The position numbers were made by a program, and so were the translations under genes. From positions 44,967-108,966 of the forward strand of contig JAJDAL010000028.1 in the NCBI GenBank assembly GCA_029261875.1: a stretch of 64,000 bases of DNA, read 5' to 3'. Below are positions 7,680 to 16,280 of the stretch, piece by piece. The stretch's first letter is position 1. Each line of letters opens with the position of its first letter. Below the pieces are notes generated by a model. That model made no database searches, had not been told where the DNA came from, and saw only the letters and a list, made by a program, of their open reading frames with translations. Origin of the DNA: Deltaproteobacteria bacterium. GTDB lineage: Bacteria > Myxococcota_A > UBA9160 > JAJDAL01.

Positions 7680-9431
7680 ATGGGGCTCCTGAATCGCGCG
7701 CGTGCCGATCCACTCTCTATGGGTGGGCGAACCGGAGCGTGGATACTGGGTGGGCTGTTGCTCGCCTTGCTTGGGATTCGCGCGGCTTCGATCCACACCG
7801 AGAGCATCAACTGGGATGAGTTCGCCCTGCTCAACAGCGCGGCCCATACGGCGGAAACCGGTGAGCTGCACGGGGGCGGTCGCCCAGGGCTCGCAGTGCT
7901 GCTCCTGCAACCCTTCGTCGACGGGTGTGCGGACGAGATCGCGGTCGCGCGCAATGCGCGCTGGCTGTGGCTCGCGATCGGCGGAGTTTTTCTGCTGGGC
8001 TTGGGTGTCTTGCTCTACCAGTTGGGGCCGCAGGGTCCCGGGCGCAGAGCGACGGCAGGGCTCGGCGTCGCGCTCCTGGCCCTCACGCCCGCGTACCTGC
8101 AATGGTCGCTGCAAGTTCGTACGGACTCGCTGGCGCTCGCCTGCGGCATCTGGGCCAGCGTTGCGCTGATCGCTTCGCGCCAGCGCCCGGTGTTGGCGCT
8201 ACTGGCGGGGCTGTTGTTCGGCATGGGCTATCTGGCCAGTCAGAAGCTTCTCTACCTGGGCGCGCTCGCGGTCGTTCTGCTGGCGGGAGAGGGGTGGCTG
8301 CGGGGAATGCTGCGGCCAAGGCGGGATGCGGCGCGAATTCTCGCGTGTGCAGGAGCGATGTTCGTCGCCGTCGCGGTCTACCCGAACCTCCTCACGGTGG
8401 ATTATCACGGTCCCGCGTTGCTCCCGGGAGCCCGGGCACTCGAGCATGTGCTGAAGCCGACGCTCAACACGTTCGAATTCTATCGTCAGTCGCTCGGCTT
8501 CTCGCAATTTGCCCAGCTCTTGCCAGGCTTGATCCCGCACGCGGTGTTGCTCGTGGGTTTGTTGTTCGCGACGTTCTTTCCCCCGGGAGCGTCCGACAGC
8601 CGGCGTCGGTTGGCGATCGCGTGGGCGATTCTATTGCTCGGCTGCGCGGTTCTGTGGTTTCACGCCGGCCGCTTTTTCTACTTCTGGATGACCTTGGGAA
8701 TCTTTCCCGCAGTAGCACTGGCTTGCGCCTACCCCGCACTTCGCGAGTGCGCCCGGGATCGGTTCTCGCCCGCGGTCGGGCGCGCACTCCATGTGGCGCT
8801 TTGGGGGATTCTGCTGGTTCAGTCGGTCGGCGCATTGTCGATCACGTTGATCGACACCCAGGCGGTGCAACGCGAGAGTCTCGCGTTCGTGGCCCGCAAC
8901 TTCGATCGATCCGACGCGGGATTCCACCCCGAGAGCGCGCTTTTCTGTCGGCGGGATCCGCGACCGTTCCCGACCTATTTCTCCCAACACATCTTTTTCG
9001 AATTCGGCGGAGAAGAGCGAGCGCAGAATGTTTCGCGCATGGTCGAACGTTTTCGCGAAAAGCCGGTGAAATACGTCGTCGATTCCTTTCGACTCGAGCA
9101 GTTCCCCAACGAGCTCAAACGTTTCTGGAGCGAGAACTATCACCCGTACTCGGAATCCATACGGGTCGCGGGGCGCTGGCTGGAGGTCGACCCGGGCCCC
9201 GCATTGCGCTTCGACCTGATCGCGGGCGGAACCTACCGCTGGCTTCCGGTGGAGAATCCGACCCCGCTATGGGTGGATGGCCGAGCGCTTGCGCCCGGCG
9301 CAACGCGTGTGCTCGAGGCCGGAACCCACGAGAGCGCCGCGCGCGACGGGCCGGCCCATGGATTGTTGGTGCTGGCTTTGGAGGAGCCGCCGAAACTGCC
9401 GTTTCGGCCGTTCTATCGGACGTATCCGTAG
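7680..9431 (+). CDS. GT-C-type (PMT/ArnT-like) membrane glycosyltransferase candidate
   Basis: 583 aa with about ten hydrophobic segments, starting after an N-terminal Arg-rich stretch. The first periplasmic loop carries SINWDEFALLNSA, matching the (D)E motif that follows TM1 in GT-C enzymes using polyprenyl-linked sugars. A second charged loop holds VRTDSLALACG. The C-terminal 150 residues are a soluble, presumably periplasmic, domain (SQHIFFEFGGEERAQNVSRMVERF). Donor and acceptor are unknown, and no sugar cluster surrounds it. The ATG at 7719 is an alternative start. It lies divergently 83 bp from the LMF1-like gene. Confidence 0.7.
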   Translation: MGLLNRARADPLSMGGRTGAWILGGLLLALLGIRAASIHTESINWDEFALLNSAAHTAETGELHGGGRPGLAVLLLQPFVDGCADEIAVARNARWLWLAIGGVFLLGLGVLLYQLGPQGPGRRATAGLGVALLALTPAYLQWSLQVRTDSLALACGIWASVALIASRQRPVLALLAGLLFGMGYLASQKLLYLGALAVVLLAGEGWLRGMLRPRRDAARILACAGAMFVAVAVYPNLLTVDYHGPALLPGARALEHVLKPTLNTFEFYRQSLGFSQFAQLLPGLIPHAVLLVGLLFATFFPPGASDSRRRLAIAWAILLLGCAVLWFHAGRFFYFWMTLGIFPAVALACAYPALRECARDRFSPAVGRALHVALWGILLVQSVGALSITLIDTQAVQRESLAFVARNFDRSDAGFHPESALFCRRDPRPFPTYFSQHIFFEFGGEERAQNVSRMVERFREKPVKYVVDSFRLEQFPNELKRFWSENYHPYSESIRVAGRWLEVDPGPALRFDLIAGGTYRWLPVENPTPLWVDGRALAPGATRVLEAGTHESAARDGPAHGLLVLALEEPPKLPFRPFYRTYP

Positions 9432-9432
9432 A

Positions 9433-10866
9433 TCATTCGCCGACGACCAGGACCCGCAACATGTTGGTGGTACCGGTTTGCCGGGTTACGCCGGCAGTCA
9501 CGATCACGACGTCGCCTTTTCCGATGTAGCCGAGTTCGATGGCGCGCGCGATCGCGTAATTGACCATGGTTTCGTCGGAAGAATCGTCTTTGTAGAGAAT
9601 CGGCGTGACGCCCCAGTTCATCGAGAGTTTGCGCACCACGTCTTCGGATCCGGTCAGCGCGAGAATGGGACAATCCGGGCGATATTTGGAAATTTGGCGC
9701 GGGGTGAATCCGCTCTCGGTCAAGGTCAGGATCGCCGAGGCCTCCATGTGGTTCGCCATGGTGATGGCGGCTTGACTGATGGCCTCGGTCACGAGATTCG
9801 AGGGGTGCGGGAGGATGTGCTGCAAATCTCCGTAGGCGGGGAGGGACGCTTCGGCTTGGAGTGCCAAGCGCGCCATGGTCCGCACCGCATCCACGGGATA
9901 CAGCCCCGCAGCCGTCTCCCCCGAGAGCATGACGGCCGAGGTCCCGTCGAAGATCGCGTTGGCGACGTCGCTGACCTCCGCACGCGTGGGCCGCGGTTGC
10001 CGTTCCATGGAATCGAGCATTTGGGTTGCGGTAATGACGGGTTTCCCATTCATGACGGTGGCGCGAATGATCTGTTTCTGAACCACCGGGACTTCTTCGA
10101 GGGCCAATTCGACGCCGAGGTCGCCGCGGGCCACCATGGTTCCATCGGCCGTGGCGATGATTTCTTCGAGGTTCGCGACGCCCTGCTTGTTCTCGATCTT
10201 CGCGATGACGGGGATCGAGCTGCCGTGTTCGTCCAGGAAGTTCCGAATCTCGGCGACGTCGTGACCGTTTCGAACGAAGGATGCGGCGATGTAATCGGCC
10301 TTGTTCTCGACGGCGAAGAGCAGGTCTTTCTGATTCTCGGGTTGCATGCCGCTCACTTTGAACGCGACATCCGGAACGTTGACGCCCTTGTTGTCCTTGA
10401 GGCGCTCCCCGCGTGTGACCTCGCAGCGAATTTCCTCGGCGCTCACCGAGGCGACCCGCAGTTCGATCATGCCGTCGTCGATCACGATGCGGCTTCCCGG
10501 GCGAACGTCCTGTGATAGGTCGGGATAGGAGATGGAGACGCCGGTGGAATCACCCGGGCGGTCGTCGTTGTAGAGCGTGAATTGTTGCCCGGTGGTGAGT
10601 TCCGCGGTGCCGTCCCGCAGCTTTCCGGTCCGGATCTGGAAACCCGTGGTATCCGCCATGATGGCGATGTTGGCGTTGATTTCCGCGGCGGCGCCCCGGA
10701 TGCGTTGGATGCGCTCGCCATGTTCGGCGCGCGTTCCGTGAGACAGGTTGAGGCGGGCCACGTTCATGCCCGCTTCGATCATCTCCTGGATGGTTTCGGG
10801 GGAATCGCAGGCGGGTCCAATGGTGGCGACGACTTTGGTTTTTCGGATTCGGCGATTTCGAGCCAA
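9433..10866 (-). CDS. pyk: Pyruvate kinase
   Basis: Last step of glycolysis, phosphoenolpyruvate + ADP to pyruvate + ATP. 477 aa from a TTG at 10866, with GGGGAG 8 nt upstream. The longer ORF in the track (from 11031) runs back into xthA and is rejected. The catalytic signature IAKIENKQGVANLEEI, MVARGDLGVEL, ATQMLDSM and TRAEVSDVANAIFDGTSAVMLSGETAAG are intact, with the C-terminal domain up to TNMLRVLVV. Oddity: the K+-site segment usually read as LDTKGPEIRTG is ADTTGFQIRTG, so the Glu/Lys that separates K+-dependent from K+-independent enzymes is Gln. Third gene of protease-xthA-pyk. Confidence 0.96.
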   Translation of the reverse strand: MARNRRIRKTKVVATIGPACDSPETIQEMIEAGMNVARLNLSHGTRAEHGERIQRIRGAAAEINANIAIMADTTGFQIRTGKLRDGTAELTTGQQFTLYNDDRPGDSTGVSISYPDLSQDVRPGSRIVIDDGMIELRVASVSAEEIRCEVTRGERLKDNKGVNVPDVAFKVSGMQPENQKDLLFAVENKADYIAASFVRNGHDVAEIRNFLDEHGSSIPVIAKIENKQGVANLEEIIATADGTMVARGDLGVELALEEVPVVQKQIIRATVMNGKPVITATQMLDSMERQPRPTRAEVSDVANAIFDGTSAVMLSGETAAGLYPVDAVRTMARLALQAEASLPAYGDLQHILPHPSNLVTEAISQAAITMANHMEASAILTLTESGFTPRQISKYRPDCPILALTGSEDVVRKLSMNWGVTPILYKDDSSDETMVNYAIARAIELGYIGKGDVVIVTAGVTRQTGTTNMLRVLVVGE

Positions 10867-10918
10867 GAAAAATTCTCCCCGGGCGGAACGTACCGGAAGC
10901 CACCCATCCCAGCGAGTT

Positions 10919-11686
10919 CTATCGGTTGAATTCCGCGACCACGGGAGCGTGATCCGAGGGCTGCTTGCCTTTGCGTTGATCGCGATCGACGTACGCGCCG
11001 GTACAAAGCGCCGCCAACGGCTCCGTCGCAAGGATGTGGTCGATGCGGAGACCGTCGTTCTTCGGAAATGCGAGCTGACGGTAATCCCACCAGGAATACA
11101 GCCCGCCTTCGGGATGGAAGCGGCGCACCACGTCCGTCAATCCCCAAGCGAGCAAGCGCTCGAATGCCTGGCGGGCGTCGTGGTGGCACAAGACACTGTC
11201 TTTCCAAGCCTCGACCTTTGCGACGTCGAGGTCGTCCGGCGCGATGTTGAGATCGCCGCACAGAACGAGCGGTTGATCGGGGCTTTGGGATTCGAGGTAC
11301 GCGTCGAGGGCGCGCAGCCAGCGCTGCTTGTACGCGTACTTGTCGCTGTCCACCGTGGAACCGTTGGGCACGTACGCGCAAAGGACGCGGACCCCTTCCA
11401 CGTCGGCGGAGACGAAGCGCGCCTGGGGATCTTCCAGGGCTGGGGCCAGCCCCAGCTGGACGTCGCAGAGGGGCTTTCGACTCAAGATCGCGACGCCGTT
11501 GTAGGTCTTCTGACCGAAGTAGGCGGTGTGGTAACCCGCTTCGCGCAGGGCGTCTTCGGGAAAGTTTTCGTCGATGGACTTGGTCTCCTGGAGGCACACC
11601 ACGTCGGGCGAGTGAATCGGAAGCCAAGCCAACAGCCGCTCGAGTCGAATTTTGATGGAGTTCACGTTCCAGGTGGCGATCTTCAC
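10919..11686 (-). CDS. xthA: Exodeoxyribonuclease III
   Basis: 255 aa, full length for the ExoIII/AP-endonuclease (EEP) family. It removes 3' blocks and cleaves abasic sites in base-excision repair. It starts MKIATWNVNSIKIRLERLL (catalytic Asn) and has VVCLQETKS (metal-binding Glu), LCGDLNIAP (Asp/Asn pair) and RIDHILATEPL with SDHAPVVAEF (Asp-His pair) at the end. It overlaps the upstream protease stop by 4 nt, suggesting translational coupling, and ends 52 nt before pyk. Confidence 0.97.
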   Translation of the reverse strand: MKIATWNVNSIKIRLERLLAWLPIHSPDVVCLQETKSIDENFPEDALREAGYHTAYFGQKTYNGVAILSRKPLCDVQLGLAPALEDPQARFVSADVEGVRVLCAYVPNGSTVDSDKYAYKQRWLRALDAYLESQSPDQPLVLCGDLNIAPDDLDVAKVEAWKDSVLCHHDARQAFERLLAWGLTDVVRRFHPEGGLYSWWDYRQLAFPKNDGLRIDHILATEPLAALCTGAYVDRDQRKGKQPSDHAPVVAEFNR

Positions 11687-12573
11687 GGTTTCTCCGCTGG
11701 TTGACAGTCGCGTGCCAACATTTCCAGAATTTCTTCGCGATAGGGGACGAGGTCCGCGATCAGGGTGAAGTTACCGAACACCGCGCTTTTCGATTGTCCG
11801 GGTTCGGTCCCGACGCCGAACAGGATGCCGGCCAATTTCCAGGCACCGTCGATGTGTGCGAAGGCACCTCCGCCCGAATCTCCGATGGCAGCCTGGGCTT
11901 CGTGTTCGGTGCCGCGCCGACGGTCGAAGCGCGTCGCGAAAGAGAGGGTTTGAGTGCCGTCCTTGGTGACCCGCAGGCCGATTTGCGCCACAGCGTTGGT
12001 GCCCCAGCGCAACTGGGTCCCCTTCGCCCATGGAAACCCGAGATAGGCGTGTTGGCCGCGTTCGGCGGGCGCCCACTCGGCATCCCAGGCCTTGGGGCTC
12101 GGTCGGCGATTGCGCCCGTATCCCACCAAGATGACCCGAGCCCCAAGCGGCAGGGGCGTCGCGGAAACCGCAAGCGGGGCGAGGTCGGTGGGGGGCTCGA
12201 CGCGAAACATCGCGAGATCCGCCGGTTCGGGGAAACGGCCAGCGCCCAGGACGTGTTCGGAACCGCGGACCAGGCGATGCGTGCGACCGGCGAAATCAAC
12301 CTCGAACCGGGCATCCGGATTGTGGGGTCGCCGAATGGCGTGCCAGGCCGTGAGGACACAGGATCCCCCCAAGCCCACGGCGCTCACGCTCCCCAAGCGA
12401 CCGAGGTGCGCCCAGCCGAAATCGTCCGCAGGAGGACTCGTGTTGCCGCGCCCGTCGCCGCTGGCAATCACGACCCCGGACGCGGGGACGCCGCAGAACA
12501 GCAGCAGGCAAACGGCCAGAATCATCTCTTTCATGCGCAACAGGGGTCCCTCGGGGGTAAATCCATCTTTCAC
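11683..12573 (-). CDS. Secreted trypsin-like serine protease (S1 family)
   Basis: 296 aa from GTG. A hydrophobic leader (MILAVCLLLFCGVPASG) follows a short N-terminal extension; ATG 12534 (Met14) is an alternative start that puts the signal peptide first. The triad is visible: His in CVLTAWHAI, Asp in PADLAMFRV, Ser in AIGDSGGGAF. The protease domain covers nearly all of the mature chain, with no PDZ, so it is not a DegP type. Probably periplasmic or secreted. Substrate unknown. It starts the run protease-xthA-pyk, a functional mix that looks like simple cotranscription. Confidence 0.88.
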   Translation of the reverse strand: MKDGFTPEGPLLRMKEMILAVCLLLFCGVPASGVVIASGDGRGNTSPPADDFGWAHLGRLGSVSAVGLGGSCVLTAWHAIRRPHNPDARFEVDFAGRTHRLVRGSEHVLGAGRFPEPADLAMFRVEPPTDLAPLAVSATPLPLGARVILVGYGRNRRPSPKAWDAEWAPAERGQHAYLGFPWAKGTQLRWGTNAVAQIGLRVTKDGTQTLSFATRFDRRRGTEHEAQAAIGDSGGGAFAHIDGAWKLAGILFGVGTEPGQSKSAVFGNFTLIADLVPYREEILEMLARDCQPAEKP

Positions 12574-12689
12574 CGGGGAGTTTGACTCAAGTTTCCACCG
12601 GATACACCGAACAATATGAGGTCATTTCACCGCGATTTATTCCGGTGATGGAGAAAGAACGCTCGGCGCAGGTAGGACGATGTTTCGCC

Positions 12690-12786
12690 TGCTCCTCGAT
12701 AAGAGCAAACCCGTCGCAAGGCGGGGACGCAAAGCCAGTGCCCTTACTCGGTCAATCCGAACGGGTCGAACGGCTGCCGAAAGGAG
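12690..12786 (+). ncRNA. GEMM-I (c-di-GMP-I class) riboswitch, position-20 A variant
   Basis: The core is unmistakable: GCAAACC, then stem CCCGTC-GCAA-GGCGGG with a GNRA loop, then GACGCAAAGCC, a second arm (AGTGCCC ... GGGTCGAAC) and the closing GGCTGCCGAA. The base just 5' of GCAAACC, G20 in the Vibrio Vc2 aptamer, is A here. In known variants A20 goes with 3',3'-cGAMP or mixed recognition. No terminator stem follows; AGGAG of the next gene abuts the aptamer and is complementary to CTCCT at 12692-12696, so control is probably translational. Boundaries are approximate. Confidence 0.9.
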
Positions 12787-12792
12787 TTACGA

Positions 12793-13443
12793 ATGTCATC
12801 CCGCGCCCCCCGTACCCCCCTGGCGGTTCTTCTTCTCTGCTCCCTGCTTTCGGTATCGGCCCACGTTGGCGCGCCCCTCGACCCGGCGTTGGCGGAAGCG
12901 CGCGTGCTGGAGTCCGTCGCGGCGGGTCGCGCGGCTTGGGTTGCCGACCGCACCGCGGAAGTGGCGGACTTCATTCGTACCCAGCCCCACACACTGACGA
13001 ACGCAGAGGTCGAAGCGGTCGCGGAGACCGTCGTGATCGAAGCCCAGCGACGAAACCTGCCGGTGGCCCTGGTGCTGGCGGTGATCGAGGTGGAGAGCAC
13101 CTATCGCCACGAAGTGGTGTCCCACGTGGGTGCGCGCGGCTTGATGCAGTTGCTCCCGGATACGGCGGCGTGGATCGCCAAGAAGAACAATTTGCCCTGG
13201 GATGGCGAGGACACGCTCTTCGATCCCGTCGTCAATGTTCGGCTCGGTACCGCGTACCTGCGATACCTCGCGGATCGCTTCGAAGATGTCCCGACCGCGA
13301 TCGCCGCCTACAACGCGGGCCCCGCGCGCATTCTTCGCTACCTGAAGCGCGGTCGGAATCTGCCGGAAGATTATTCGGCGCGCGTGTTGGGAACCTTTCA
13401 GGTCACTGCGGCGCTCACGGGGGATTCGGGCGTGGCTTCCTAA
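12793..13443 (+). CDS. Lytic transglycosylase, SLT (GH23) domain
   Basis: 216 aa. Signal peptide (TPLAVLLLCSLLSVSAHVGA), then an N-terminal helical part and a compact SLT domain. The catalytic Glu lies in AVIEVESTYRHEVVS, followed by VGARGLMQLLPDTA, NVRLGTAYLRYL and TAIAAYNAGPARI, the full signature of the family. It cleaves the MurNAc-GlcNAc bond in periplasmic peptidoglycan. A perfect AAGGAG lies 6 nt before the ATG and directly behind the riboswitch, so expression should respond to a cyclic dinucleotide. Such remodelling enzymes often serve trans-envelope machines or motility, but none is encoded nearby. Confidence 0.93.
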   Translation: MSSRAPRTPLAVLLLCSLLSVSAHVGAPLDPALAEARVLESVAAGRAAWVADRTAEVADFIRTQPHTLTNAEVEAVAETVVIEAQRRNLPVALVLAVIEVESTYRHEVVSHVGARGLMQLLPDTAAWIAKKNNLPWDGEDTLFDPVVNVRLGTAYLRYLADRFEDVPTAIAAYNAGPARILRYLKRGRNLPEDYSARVLGTFQVTAALTGDSGVAS

Positions 13444-13482
13444 GCCCGGTAGCGCGTTTTTGGGGATGGCCCCCCGGCCGGC

Positions 13483-13511
13483 TTGACCGGCTGGCGGGGC
13501 CTCCGTACCCT
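13483..13511 (+). promoter_or_regulatory. Predicted promoter of larE-ilvD, apparently leaderless
   Basis: TTGACC (13483-13488), exactly 17 nt, TACCCT (13506-13511), then 6 nt and the GTG at 13518. The expected start site coincides with the start codon; no Shine-Dalgarno is present. Confidence 0.5.
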
Positions 13512-13517
13512 CGTTGC

Positions 13518-14345
13518 GTGGCTATCCCCCTAGAACTACAACAGAAACAGGAAGCGCTGCGGCACGGATTGCGGGCCGCGGGGCGCGTGATCGTGGCCTT
13601 CTCGGGCGGCGTCGATTCGTCGTATCTGGCCTGGGAGGCCAAGCAAACCCTGGGCACCCACGCGCTGGCGGTGACCGCCGTGTCGCCCTCGTATCCCGAA
13701 TCCCACCGCGATATGGCGCTGCGGATCGTGCGGGATTTCGAACTCGAACATCGCTTCGTGGACACGCGCGAGATGGAGAGCGAAGCCTATCGCGCCAACA
13801 ATCCCGACCGCTGTTACCACTGCAAGAGCGAATTGTTTCGCGTGCTGGGCTCTTTGCGGAAAACCGAAGGTTTCGACGCCGTCGCCTACGGGATCAATTT
13901 GGACGATCGCAGTGACTACCGCCCGGGCCACCGCGCCGCGGACGAGGGCGGCGTGCTTTCTCCGCTGCTCGATGCGGGGCTCACCAAAGCGGAAATTCGC
14001 AGCCTCTCGCGCGAAGCGGGGCTTCCCACCGCGGAACTGCCCGCATCGGCTTGCTTGTCCTCGCGGCTTCCCTACGGGACGGAAGTCACGGAGGAACGGT
14101 TGCATCAAGTCGAGCAGGGCGAAGCGCGTTTGCGCGAACTCGGATTTCTGCAGGTTCGCGTGCGCCACCACGGGGATTTGGCGCGCATCGAAATTGCGCC
14201 GGAGGAGCTACCGCGCGCCCTGGACGCGCGCATGGCAAAGGCCATGTCGGAAGCCCTCAAGCCCCTGGGCTTTCGGTTCGTATCCCTCGACCTCGAGGGC
14301 TATCGCATGGGCTCGCTGAATTCGGGACTGGAGATCATTTCGTGA
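13518..14345 (+). CDS. larE: ATP-dependent sacrificial sulfur transferase LarE
   Basis: 275 aa from GTG 13518; the track ORF from 12582 includes non-coding sequence and the riboswitch. PP-loop [13 protein letters not shown] (residues 27-39), CYHCKSELF, and [12 protein letters not shown] with Cys179 near the position of the sacrificial Cys176 of Lactiplantibacillus plantarum LarE. LarE sulfurates the pyridinium dicarboxylate precursor of the nickel-pincer cofactor. Its partners LarB and LarC are not in the window, so either they are elsewhere or this member has another sulfur-transfer role. It overlaps ilvD by 4 nt. Confidence 0.9.
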   Translation: MAIPLELQQKQEALRHGLRAAGRVIVAFSGGVDSSYLAWEAKQTLGTHALAVTAVSPSYPESHRDMALRIVRDFELEHRFVDTREMESEAYRANNPDRCYHCKSELFRVLGSLRKTEGFDAVAYGINLDDRSDYRPGHRAADEGGVLSPLLDAGLTKAEIRSLSREAGLPTAELPASACLSSRLPYGTEVTEERLHQVEQGEARLRELGFLQVRVRHHGDLARIEIAPEELPRALDARMAKAMSEALKPLGFRFVSLDLEGYRMGSLNSGLEIIS

Positions 14346-16027
14346 GCAGGAAGTCGGGAAGCAATCGGCACAGTCGCATCGTGACCCAGGGTGACGAACG
14401 CGCGCCGAACCGCGCCATGTTGCGGGCCGTGGGTTTCGGAGATGCGGATTTCGACAAACCCATCGTAGGCGTCGCCAACGGCTACAGCACCATTACGCCG
14501 TGCAACGCGGGTCTGGACGACCTGGCCCACACCTCGGTCAAAGCCATTCGCGACGCGGGCGGCATGCCGCAGGTGTTCGGAACCATCACCGTCAGCGACG
14601 GGATCTCGATGGGGACCGAGGGCATGAAGTGCTCTTTGGTGAGCCGGGAAGTCATCGCCGATTCGATCGAAACCGTGTGTCGCGCCCAAAGCCACGACGG
14701 CGTGATCGCACTGGGCGGTTGCGACAAGAACATGCCCGGCGCCATGATCGCCCTGGCGCGACTCAATATTCCTTCGATCTTCGTGTACGGCGGCACCATC
14801 AAACCGGGGCATTTCGCCGGGCGCGATCTCACGGTGGTGAGCGCCTTCGAGGCCGTGGGCGAATTCGGTGCCGGTCGAATTTCCCGCGACGACTTCAGCG
14901 AGATCGAACGCCGCGCCTGCCCGGGCAAAGGCTCGTGCGGGGGCATGTACACCGCCAACACCATGAGTTCCGCGATCGAGGCCATGGGGATGAGTTTGCC
15001 GGGTTCGGCGAGCATGGCGGCAGAAGACGCGGAGAAGAATCAGAGCGCGGGGGAGAGCGGACGCGTGCTGCTGGATCTGATCGACGCCGATCTGAAGCCG
15101 CGCGACATCCTGACCCGGGAAGCCTTCGAGAACGGGATCGCCGTGGCGATCGCCCTGGGCGGATCCACCAACGCGGTCTTGCATCTGCTCGCCATCGCCC
15201 ACGCGGCCCAGGTTCCGCTCGAGATCGACGACTTCGAGCGCATTCGCAAGCGCGTCCCCGTGATTGCGGACATGAAGCCCTCCGGGCGCTACGTGGCGAC
15301 GGACCTCCACGCCGTGGGGGGGGTGCCCCTGGTCTTGAAGATGCTCTGCGCCGAAGGGTTGATTCACGGCGATTGTATGACGGTGACGGGCAAGACCGTG
15401 GCCGAAAACATCGCCGCGGTTTCCGAGACGCCGCCGACCGATCAGGACGTGGTGGTGCCGTTTGCGAAGCCCCTCTACGCCGAAGGTCATCTCGCGATTC
15501 TGCGCGGCAATCTCGCTCCCGAAGGAGCCGTCGCGAAGTTGACGGGCGTGAAATCGTCGACCATCCGCGGTCCCGCGCGGGTGTTCGATTCCGAAGAAGC
15601 CTGCATGGAAGCGATCATGAGCGATTCGATTCGCCCCGGCGATGTCCTGGTGATTCGCTACGAGGGCCCCAAAGGCGGGCCGGGCATGCGCGAGATGCTG
15701 ACGCCCACCAGCGCCATCATCGGCAAGGGGCTGGGCGATTCCGTGGGACTCATCACCGATGGGCGTTTCTCCGGCGGCACCTACGGTCTCGTCGTGGGAC
15801 ACGTGGCACCCGAGGCGCAAGTCGGTGGTCCCATCGCTTTGGTGCAGGAAGGCGATTCGATCACCATCGATGCGACGCGGCGCGTGATCGACCTCGAGAT
15901 CGATGCGGACGAGTTCGAACGCCGCCGCGCGGCCTGGACTGCGCCGGCTCCGCGCTACACCTCCGGCGTGCTGGCGAAGTACGCGAAGCTCGTGTCGAGC
16001 GCTTCCAAGGGCGCGGTCACCGACTGA
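14342..16027 (+). CDS. ilvD: Dihydroxy-acid dehydratase
   Basis: 561 aa from GTG in a GTGA overlap with larE. It dehydrates dihydroxy-isovalerate and dihydroxy-methylvalerate in valine/isoleucine synthesis. Fe-S ligands lie in [11 protein letters not shown] and [69 protein letters not shown] and RRVIDLEI are all as in the IlvD/Edd family. The pattern fits IlvD rather than phosphogluconate dehydratase. No other ilv or leu gene is adjacent. It ends 3 bp from the stop of the convergent 78-aa gene. Confidence 0.96.
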   Translation: MSRKSGSNRHSRIVTQGDERAPNRAMLRAVGFGDADFDKPIVGVANGYSTITPCNAGLDDLAHTSVKAIRDAGGMPQVFGTITVSDGISMGTEGMKCSLVSREVIADSIETVCRAQSHDGVIALGGCDKNMPGAMIALARLNIPSIFVYGGTIKPGHFAGRDLTVVSAFEAVGEFGAGRISRDDFSEIERRACPGKGSCGGMYTANTMSSAIEAMGMSLPGSASMAAEDAEKNQSAGESGRVLLDLIDADLKPRDILTREAFENGIAVAIALGGSTNAVLHLLAIAHAAQVPLEIDDFERIRKRVPVIADMKPSGRYVATDLHAVGGVPLVLKMLCAEGLIHGDCMTVTGKTVAENIAAVSETPPTDQDVVVPFAKPLYAEGHLAILRGNLAPEGAVAKLTGVKSSTIRGPARVFDSEEACMEAIMSDSIRPGDVLVIRYEGPKGGPGMREMLTPTSAIIGKGLGDSVGLITDGRFSGGTYGLVVGHVAPEAQVGGPIALVQEGDSITIDATRRVIDLEIDADEFERRRAAWTAPAPRYTSGVLAKYAKLVSSASKGAVTD

Positions 16028-16030
16028 GCG

Positions 16031-16267
16031 TTAGAGCACTTCGTCGTCGTCGACGGCCTGCAGCACAACCGGGTTGGGGGAATAGGGGTGGCCGTTGTCC
16101 CAGCCGGGAATTTGTTTGGCGTGGGCGATCCAGGATTCCGCCAGGGACTCGTCCAGGAGTACGGCGTTGTTCTCGAAGCCCTCGATGATGCTGTCCCACA
16201 GGTCCTGGCCGCCGTTGTCCCACCATTCGCGCGATTGATTCTCGAAATCGATTGCGAGCCGAACCAA
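16031..16267 (-). CDS. Small acidic protein of unknown function (78 aa)
   Basis: 78 aa from TTG with AAGGAG 6 nt upstream, an excellent ribosome site that argues for a real gene. Sequence features: Trp-rich and acidic (SREWWDNGGQDLWDSIIEGF, ESWIAHAKQIPGWDNG, ending AVDDDEVL), with no signal peptide, membrane helix or Cys. It follows the carboxyltransferase gene after 13 nt and is surely cotranscribed. I do not recognise the family. By position it could be an accessory or epsilon-like subunit of the carboxylase, but nothing in its sequence shows that. Confidence 0.65.
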   Translation of the reverse strand: MVRLAIDFENQSREWWDNGGQDLWDSIIEGFENNAVLLDESLAESWIAHAKQIPGWDNGHPYSPNPVVLQAVDDDEVL

Positions 16268-16280
16268 GTCGGTCTCCTTC

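Noticed and set aside
10867-11031. Longer pyruvate kinase start at 11031
   Set aside because: It runs into xthA; TTG 10866 has a good ribosome site and gives the family N-terminus.
12582-13517. Upstream part of the 587-aa ORF ending in larE
   Set aside because: It covers the riboswitch and the transglycosylase in another frame; LarE homology begins at GTG 13518.
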